From: Synechococcaceae bacterium WBB_10_009 | GTDB lineage: Bacteria > Cyanobacteriota > Cyanobacteriia > PCC-6307 > Cyanobiaceae | Length of the DNA: 35,201 nt | Assembly: GCA_010030955.1 (NCBI GenBank) | Contig: RHBP01000002.1 | Coordinates: 1 to 35,201, forward strand | Reading direction: 5' to 3' | Part shown: piece after piece, positions 30,925 to 35,201 of the stretch | How positions within the stretch are numbered: the first letter of the stretch is position 1 | How the letters are laid out: the number at the start of each line of letters is the position of its first letter | Position numbers and translations under genes: made by a program | The notes under the pieces: generated by a model | What the model was told of the DNA's origin: nothing | The model's input: the letters and a program-made list of their open reading frames with translations, nothing else | Database searches by the model: none

Positions 30925-32459
30925 GCCTCGGCATCTGGGTGCTGGGGGATCAGCTGTCGCTGGCCCAGGCGGCCCTGGCCAGCACGGCCCCCTGCGAGGC
31001 GCGGGTGCTGCTGGTGGAAAGCAGTTCCGTGCTGGGCCTTCGGGCCTACCACCGCCAGAAGCTGGTGCTGGTGTGGAGCGCCATGCGCCATTTCGCCGAG
31101 GACCTGCGCCAGGCCGGTTGGACGGTGGACTACCGCATCGGCGAACGGTTCGGTGACACCGTGCGCGCCTGGATCGAGGAGCACGGGATCCGGGAGTTGC
31201 GCTTGATGGAGCCCGCTGATCGGGGCTTCCGCGGCGCCATCGACGCCCTGGACCTGCCCGTGACCCTGCAGTGGCTGCCGAGCACAGCCTTCCTCTGGAG
31301 CCGTGAGGCCTTTGCGGAGTGGGCCGGTGGCTACCGGCAATTGCGGATGGAGCTCTTCTACAGGGAAGGTCGGCGCCGCTTTGGCGTGCTCATGCAGGGG
31401 GAGGGGTCCGGGGCTGAACCCCTCGGTGGCCAATGGAATTTCGACCACGACAACCGCAAGCCCCCCGCCAAGGGGCTGCAGGGGCCTGAGCCCCTGTGGT
31501 TTGAGCCCGATGCCATCACCCAGGCGGTGATCGCGCGGGTGGAGCAGTTGGATCAAGACCGCCAGAGCCAGGGCCATCACCCCCTGCCGGGACAGCTGCT
31601 GCGGTTTCGCTGGGCGGTGAGCCGCCAGCAGGCCCTGCAGGTGCTCGACCACTTCATCGACACCCGCCTGGAGGGGTTTGGCCCCTACCAGGACGCGATG
31701 GTGAGCGGCCAACCCACCCTGTGGCATGCCCTGCTGTCGCCATACCTCAACCTGGGCCTGCTCCACCCCCTTGAGGTGATTCGCGCGCTGGAGCAGCGCG
31801 GCTTGGAGCGGGCGGTGCCGTTGGCGGGGCTGGAGGGGGTGATCCGCCAAATTCTGGGCTGGCGCGAGTACACCCACGGCCTCTACCACTGGTTTGGTGC
31901 CGATTACGCCAGCTCCAACCACCTGGGGGCCGAGGCGCCCCTGCCGCCTTGGCTGGAGGGGGAGGGTGCCAGTGGCATGGCCTGCATGGACACGGTGCTG
32001 GCGGAGCTGGAGGAGAGCGGCTATGCCCACCACATCCAACGGCTGATGGTGCTGGCCAATTACGGCCTGTTGGCGGGGTTGAACCCCCAGGCCTTCACGG
32101 CCTGGTTCCACCGCCAGTTCATTGACGGCCACGACTGGGTGATGCAGACCAACGTGTTGGGCATGGGCCTGTTCGCCGACGGGGGTCGCCTGGCCAGCAA
32201 GCCCTACGCCGCCAGCGGCAACTACATCCGCCGCATGAGCACCTACTGCAAGGGCTGCGCCTACGACGTCAGCCAGCGCCATGGCCCCAGCGCCTGCCCC
32301 TTCAACAGCCTCTACTGGGATTTCCTGGCCCGCCATCAGGACCGGTTGCGCTCCAACCCCCGCATGGCCCTGGTGTTCAAGCAATTGGACAAGTTGCCGG
32401 CCGAAGACTTGGCGGCCATCCGCGGGGCCGCCGCCGCCCACCGCGACCAATGGGCCTGA
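30921..32459 (+). CDS. iron-sulfur bacterial cryptochrome / (6-4) photolyase family protein
   Basis: A 512-residue FAD photolyase of the deoxyribodipyrimidine-photolyase-related (FeS-BCP) class. The four [4Fe-4S] cysteines are all present at C355 (GMACMD), C443 and C446 (TYCKGCAYD) and C459 (SACPFN), with the same mutual spacing as in Agrobacterium PhrB. The His-His pair H370-H371 (YAHHIQRLMVLAN), needed for (6-4) photoproduct repair in that group, is kept. The N-terminal alpha-beta domain (LGIWVLGDQLS) would hold a lumazine-type antenna in homologues. (6-4) photolyase activity is likely; a cryptochrome-like signalling role cannot be excluded. It overlaps the upstream secreted-protein gene by ATGA and closes the repair cassette. 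Confidence 0.92.
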   Translation: MSLGIWVLGDQLSLAQAALASTAPCEARVLLVESSSVLGLRAYHRQKLVLVWSAMRHFAEDLRQAGWTVDYRIGERFGDTVRAWIEEHGIRELRLMEPADRGFRGAIDALDLPVTLQWLPSTAFLWSREAFAEWAGGYRQLRMELFYREGRRRFGVLMQGEGSGAEPLGGQWNFDHDNRKPPAKGLQGPEPLWFEPDAITQAVIARVEQLDQDRQSQGHHPLPGQLLRFRWAVSRQQALQVLDHFIDTRLEGFGPYQDAMVSGQPTLWHALLSPYLNLGLLHPLEVIRALEQRGLERAVPLAGLEGVIRQILGWREYTHGLYHWFGADYASSNHLGAEAPLPPWLEGEGASGMACMDTVLAELEESGYAHHIQRLMVLANYGLLAGLNPQAFTAWFHRQFIDGHDWVMQTNVLGMGLFADGGRLASKPYAASGNYIRRMSTYCKGCAYDVSQRHGPSACPFNSLYWDFLARHQDRLRSNPRMALVFKQLDKLPAEDLAAIRGAAAAHRDQWA

Positions 32460-32464
32460 GCGCC

Positions 32465-32485
32465 GGCGGGGCCGGATGGCCCGCC
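32465..32485 (+). terminator. weak hairpin after the photolyase gene
   Basis: GGCGGG (32465-32470) / CCCGCC (32480-32485) with a 9-nt loop, followed only by TTAGCTT rather than a T tract. Possible attenuating terminator; the downstream TAGCTT (32487-32492) is also a candidate hemJ -10, ending 26 nt before its ATG. Confidence 0.3.
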
Positions 32486-32518
32486 TTAGCTTGAGGGCGA
32501 CTTGCACTGTCCCGGCCG

Positions 32519-33103
32519 ATGGTCCTGGCGGCCCTCCCCCCTGAGGCCTACCTCTGGTTCAAGACCCTCCACATCGTGGGTGTGGTGGTCTGGTTTGCCG
32601 GGCTGTTCTATCTGGTGCGGCTGTTCATCTACCACCGCGAGGCTGAGGATCTCGAGCCCGCCCTGAGCTCCGCCTTTCAGGACCAGTACGCCCTGATGGA
32701 GCGGCGCCTGGCCAACATCATCACCACCCCCGGGATGGTGGTGGCGGTGGCGATGGCGGTGGGGCTGCTGGTGAGCAACCCCGCCTGGCTTCACCAGGGG
32801 TGGATGCACGCCAAACTCGCCTTTGTGGCCGCATTGCTGGCCTACCACGCCTTCTGTTACCGGCTGATGGGTCAACTCCAGGCCGGCACCTGCCAGTGGA
32901 GCCCCAAACAGCTGCGGGCCCTCAACGAACTGCCCACCCTGCTGTTGGTGGTGGTGGTGATGCTGGTGGTGTTCAAAAACCAATTCCCCACCGGTGCGGC
33001 CACCTGGTTCATCGTGGCGCTGGTGGTGTTCATGGCCGCTTCGATTCAGTTTTATGCGCGATGGCGACGGTTGCGGGCCGAACGGCTAGCCACGGCCCCA
33101 TGA
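32519..33103 (+). CDS. hemJ: protoporphyrinogen IX oxidase, HemJ type
   Basis: A 194-residue integral membrane protein that oxidises protoporphyrinogen IX before the heme/chlorophyll branch; most cyanobacteria use HemJ instead of HemG or HemY. Four hydrophobic helices lie at about residues 12-34, 70-90, 98-116 and 140-180, the last being two segments. The conserved His18 (FKTLHIVGVVVWFAGLFYLVRLF), a likely heme ligand, starts helix 1, and MHAKLAFVAALLAYH carries the conserved Lys/His. RALNELPTLLL is also typical. Length fits the family. The stop overlaps the PHP gene start by ATGA. It could be transcribed alone or with the repair cassette upstream. Confidence 0.9.
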   Translation: MVLAALPPEAYLWFKTLHIVGVVVWFAGLFYLVRLFIYHREAEDLEPALSSAFQDQYALMERRLANIITTPGMVVAVAMAVGLLVSNPAWLHQGWMHAKLAFVAALLAYHAFCYRLMGQLQAGTCQWSPKQLRALNELPTLLLVVVVMLVVFKNQFPTGAATWFIVALVVFMAASIQFYARWRRLRAERLATAP

Positions 33104-33747
33104 CCCATCCGCTGCGACCGGTGCTGGAGCAGGTGCACCCCGGCAGTTGCCCAACGGAGCTGAACTTCCACTGCCACACCACCTGCAGCGATGGCAGCCT
33201 GCAGCCGGAGCACCTGGGGCGTCAGGCCCTCGCCATCGGGCTCCGCCATCTGGCGGTGACCGACCACCACAGCGTGGAGGCCCATGGCCCGCTGCAGCGC
33301 TGGTTGGTGCAGCAGCAAGACGCTGGGGAGCGGGTGCCGACCCTCTGGAGTGGCATGGAGATCAGCTGCCTGTTGGAGGGCTGTCTGGTGCATGTGCTGG
33401 CCCTGGGCTTTGAGCTGAGCAGCCCCGACCTTGCCCCCTACCGGCAGGGCCAAGCGGCCGTCGGCGAAGCCCTGCAGGCCGCCGAGGTGCGCCGCCGCAT
33501 CCATGGTGCCGGCGGCCTGGCCCTGTTGGCCCACCCCGGGCGTTACCGGCTGCCGTTCGCCCGTCTGATTGAGGCGGCCGTCGCCTTGGGCTTTGACGGC
33601 GCCGAGGCGTACTACGACTACGCCATGCAACCGCGCTGGTGCCCCACCCCCGTGGTGTGCGACGCGATCGCCGCCCAGTTGCAGCGCCATGGCCTTCTGC
33701 GAAGTTGCGGCACCGACACCCATGGTCTGGAGCTTTACGGCCGCTAG
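33100..33747 (+). CDS. PHP domain metal-dependent phosphoesterase
   Basis: A 215-residue PHP hydrolase, related to TrpH/YciV-type enzymes that cut nucleotide phosphoesters. Metal ligands can be traced: NFHCHTTCSDGSLQPEHL (HxH plus the SDG loop), AVTDHHSVEAHG, the Glu in SGMEISC, the His in HVLALGF, LAHPGRYRLPF, and the C-terminal SCGTDTHG with Asp and His. The protein is shorter than YciV (293) but motif-complete. ATG 33100 overlaps the hemJ stop. The natural substrate cannot be deduced; 3'-5' trimming of short oligonucleotides or 3',5'-bisnucleotides is known for relatives. The TAG stop overlaps a TAGGGT box for the next gene. Confidence 0.85.
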   Translation: MTHPLRPVLEQVHPGSCPTELNFHCHTTCSDGSLQPEHLGRQALAIGLRHLAVTDHHSVEAHGPLQRWLVQQQDAGERVPTLWSGMEISCLLEGCLVHVLALGFELSSPDLAPYRQGQAAVGEALQAAEVRRRIHGAGGLALLAHPGRYRLPFARLIEAAVALGFDGAEAYYDYAMQPRWCPTPVVCDAIAAQLQRHGLLRSCGTDTHGLELYGR

Positions 33748-33750
33748 GGT
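33745..33750 (+). promoter_or_regulatory. candidate -10 of the 33775 gene, formed from the PHP stop codon
   Basis: TAGGGT; bases 33745-33747 are the PHP gene TAG stop. It ends 24 nt before the next ATG. A GGAGC-CATT-GCTCC hairpin (33755-33768) follows in the short leader and could mask ribosome entry. Confidence 0.35.
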
Positions 33751-33774
33751 TTCCGGAGCCATTGCTCCCCGTCG

Positions 33775-34296
33775 ATGGGCCTGTTTGATCGTTTGCTTGG
33801 TGGTAACAAGTCGGTGACCTCCACCACCCCGGCCAAGCCCGCCAAGCAGGAGGAAGCCTTCTTCCTGGATGCGGATACCTCCAGCAGCATGGGGGATGTG
33901 AATTTCATGCGGCGTTCGAACACCATCCGCCGCACCTTCCCCGGCACCGCCGACAACCCCGGCGGCAAGGAGCGCATCGAAGAAGTGGCGTCGATGGAAG
34001 CCCGCCTGGAGAAGGTCAGCCCTGGCCTCGGCGGCACCGTGGAGGTTGAGCAGGAGATCAACCTCACCGGCGGTGTGCCCAAGCCGGTGAAGAAGACCTT
34101 CGCTGAGCAGATGAGCAAAGCCGAGCTCGATCAGCGCATGAAGGGTTCGGCCGTGGCCGTGAACACCCCCGGCGTGGCGGCCCCCAAAAAGGCCTCTGAT
34201 CGCAGCGACGGCCAGCCCCAGATCAGCAGCCCCACCACCGCCAAGCCCGGCGACATCAACGCCTTCAAGGGCTGGGCCAAGGACCTCAACGGCTGA
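33775..34296 (+). CDS. conserved-looking hypothetical protein, largely disordered
   Basis: A 173-residue hydrophilic protein that I do not recognise. It opens with a short amphipathic stretch (MGLFDRLLGGNKS) that could touch a membrane or partner. Ser/Thr/Pro/Lys-rich sequence follows, then short motifs FFLDADTSSSMGDVNFMRRSNTIRRTFPG, a helix around ERIEEVASMEARLEKV, and a basic, Pro/Ala-rich region ending INAFKGWAKDLNG. No signal peptide, membrane helix or cysteine is present. Coding quality is good (third-position GC like its neighbours) and the start sits a normal distance from a -10 candidate, so it is probably a real, lineage-specific gene. It converges with the cobN-like gene after 14 bases. 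Confidence 0.6.
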   Translation: MGLFDRLLGGNKSVTSTTPAKPAKQEEAFFLDADTSSSMGDVNFMRRSNTIRRTFPGTADNPGGKERIEEVASMEARLEKVSPGLGGTVEVEQEINLTGGVPKPVKKTFAEQMSKAELDQRMKGSAVAVNTPGVAAPKKASDRSDGQPQISSPTTAKPGDINAFKGWAKDLNG

Positions 34297-34310
34297 CGCC
34301 GCCGCCTGCG

Positions 34311-35201
34311 CTAGCGCTCCACCAGCGCTTCCGACTCCAACACCAGCCCCCGCAGGCGCTGCAGCTGCTCGCCGGCGGCCCCCTGCCACAGGCCCCGGTT
34401 GTGGGCCTCCAGCAGCCGCTCGGCCATGTCCCGCAGGGCCCAGGGGTTGCTCTGGCGCAGGAAGGCCAGCACGTCAGGGTCACCGAGCCAGCGGTCGCAC
34501 ACGGCCCCGTAGCCCCAATCGGGCACGCGGTCGGTGCTGGCGTCGTAGGCGAACAGGTAGTCGAGGCTGGCGGCCATTTCGAATCCGCCCTTGTAGCCGT
34601 GCTGCTGCATCCCTTCGATCCAGCGGGGATTGAGCAGGCGCGAGCGCAGCACCTTGTCGAATTCACGCTCCAGGCGGTGGACCCGCGGGCGTTGCTGGCG
34701 GGAGTGGTCGCCGAACCACAGCTGCGGCGCCTCCCCCCGCAGGCGCTCCACCGCGGCGCTCAGGCCCCCTTGGAACTGGTAGTAATCGTCGGAATCGAAC
34801 AGGTCGTGTTCGCGGTTGTCCTGGTTGTGCAACACCACCTGAACCGCCCCCAGCCGCCGTTCCAAACCGCTGCGGTCGGCCTGGATGCTCAGGCTGCCGC
34901 CATGGCCATCGGTGCCCCCCAGCCCCTCGTAGCGCCAACTGCTCCAGTTGAGGAAGGCTTCCGCCAGGTCGTCGCGGCTCTCCCACTCGCCGCTGTCGAT
35001 CAACCCCTGCAGCCCTGCCCCGTAGGCCCCCGGCGCTGACCCGTACACCCGCCAGGCGTCACCGTCGCGGCGGCAGGCCGCCGCCAGGGGGTTGTCCGCC
35101 TCCGATTCATCGCAGGCGGCCACCAGGGCCGTGGCCCGGTTGAACCAGGCCACCAGCTGCGGAAAGGCATCGCGGAACAGCCCTGAGATCCGCAAGGTCA
35201 C
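34311..35201 (-). CDS. cobN: cobaltochelatase CobN-like large subunit, C-terminal part
   Basis: The minus-strand frame is open from the window edge to TAG at 34313-34311, giving 296 C-terminal residues; the start lies beyond the window. VTLRISGLFRDAFPQLVAWF, NWSSWRYEGLGGTDGHG, VQVVLHNQDNREHDLFDSDDYYQFQGGLSAAV, VLRSRLLNPRWIEGMQQHGYKGGFEMAASLDYLFAYDA and QSNPWALRDMAERLLEAHNRGLW follow the conserved end of the CobN/ChlH superfamily. CobN inserts cobalt in corrinoid synthesis, whereas ChlH (Mg-chelatase) is the close paralogue in cyanobacteria. I favour CobN from the wording of these motifs, but ChlH cannot be fully excluded on a fragment. Confidence 0.8.
   Translation of the reverse strand: MTLRISGLFRDAFPQLVAWFNRATALVAACDESEADNPLAAACRRDGDAWRVYGSAPGAYGAGLQGLIDSGEWESRDDLAEAFLNWSSWRYEGLGGTDGHGGSLSIQADRSGLERRLGAVQVVLHNQDNREHDLFDSDDYYQFQGGLSAAVERLRGEAPQLWFGDHSRQQRPRVHRLEREFDKVLRSRLLNPRWIEGMQQHGYKGGFEMAASLDYLFAYDASTDRVPDWGYGAVCDRWLGDPDVLAFLRQSNPWALRDMAERLLEAHNRGLWQGAAGEQLQRLRGLVLESEALVER

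Noticed and set aside
30663..32507. A 614-codon open frame antisense to the photolyase gene
   Set aside because: Mirror of a strongly conserved gene; composition is typical of antisense GC-rich sequence.
1..35201. CRISPR arrays, insertion sequences, prophage or defence genes
   Set aside because: No regularly spaced repeats, transposase, integrase or toxin-antitoxin-like proteins were found; gene content is core metabolism throughout.

Overview
This GC-rich, gene-dense window looks like the chromosome of a picocyanobacterium of the Synechococcus/Cyanobium type. The evidence is the company of genes: a DUF3598 calycin-like protein, a Ycf35-type DUF1257 protein, DUF3110, DUF1995 and DUF4330 proteins, a cyanobacterial-type Hfq, HemJ, a CobN-like chelatase, a fused RibBA, a dnaK/dnaJ pair and an iron-sulfur photolyase. 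The genus is inferred from gene content only. No prophage, insertion sequence, CRISPR array or other island is visible, so this is core chromosome.

Layout. 1-3322 (minus): DUF3598 protein (cut by the window edge), 4Fe-4S ferredoxin, hisZ, an inositol-monophosphatase-family enzyme and a 2Fe-2S ferredoxin. 3410-3533 (plus): tRNA-Ser(GGA) and its terminator. 3719-8287 (plus): dnaK, a DnaJ-like co-chaperone, DUF3110 and murQ. 8263-9183 (minus): MTA phosphorylase. 9243-9683 (plus): cyclophilin. 9701-11281 (minus): ribBA, divergent from argC (11425-12489). purN (minus) is divergent from a ycf35-M61 peptidase-amidase run ending at 16104. A putative lytic protein (minus) is divergent from pgi (17164-18765). 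leuS and hfq (minus, 18778-21718) are divergent from dapF, cysteine desulfurase, DUF1995, DUF4330 and dacB (21761-26605). A DivIVA-like protein and coaD (minus, 26607-28051) are divergent from a tightly overlapping flavin reductase-uvrC-secreted protein-photolyase cassette (28122-32459). hemJ, a PHP phosphoesterase and a small unknown protein follow, and the window closes with the 3' part of a cobN-like gene (minus).

Themes. Many same-strand neighbours overlap by 4 bases (ATGA, GTGA, TTGA), which indicates translational coupling. Several transcription units start 20-27 nt downstream of a TAnnnT box, often TAGGRT. At four junctions the TAG stop codon of the upstream gene is itself the first half of that box.

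Two reading frames do not close cleanly. leuS needs one extra base near 19048-19052. ribBA has clear N-terminal coding sequence upstream of its first ATG but no standard start codon. Both sites sit at C/G homopolymers. Other points of interest are a cysteine-rich tail on DapF, a four-copy 8-mer upstream of dnaK, and a 15-base promoter-like sequence shared by dapF and coaD. I found no clearly new multi-gene defence or mobile system; the best candidates for follow-up are the light/dark DNA-repair cassette and the stop-codon/promoter overlap.
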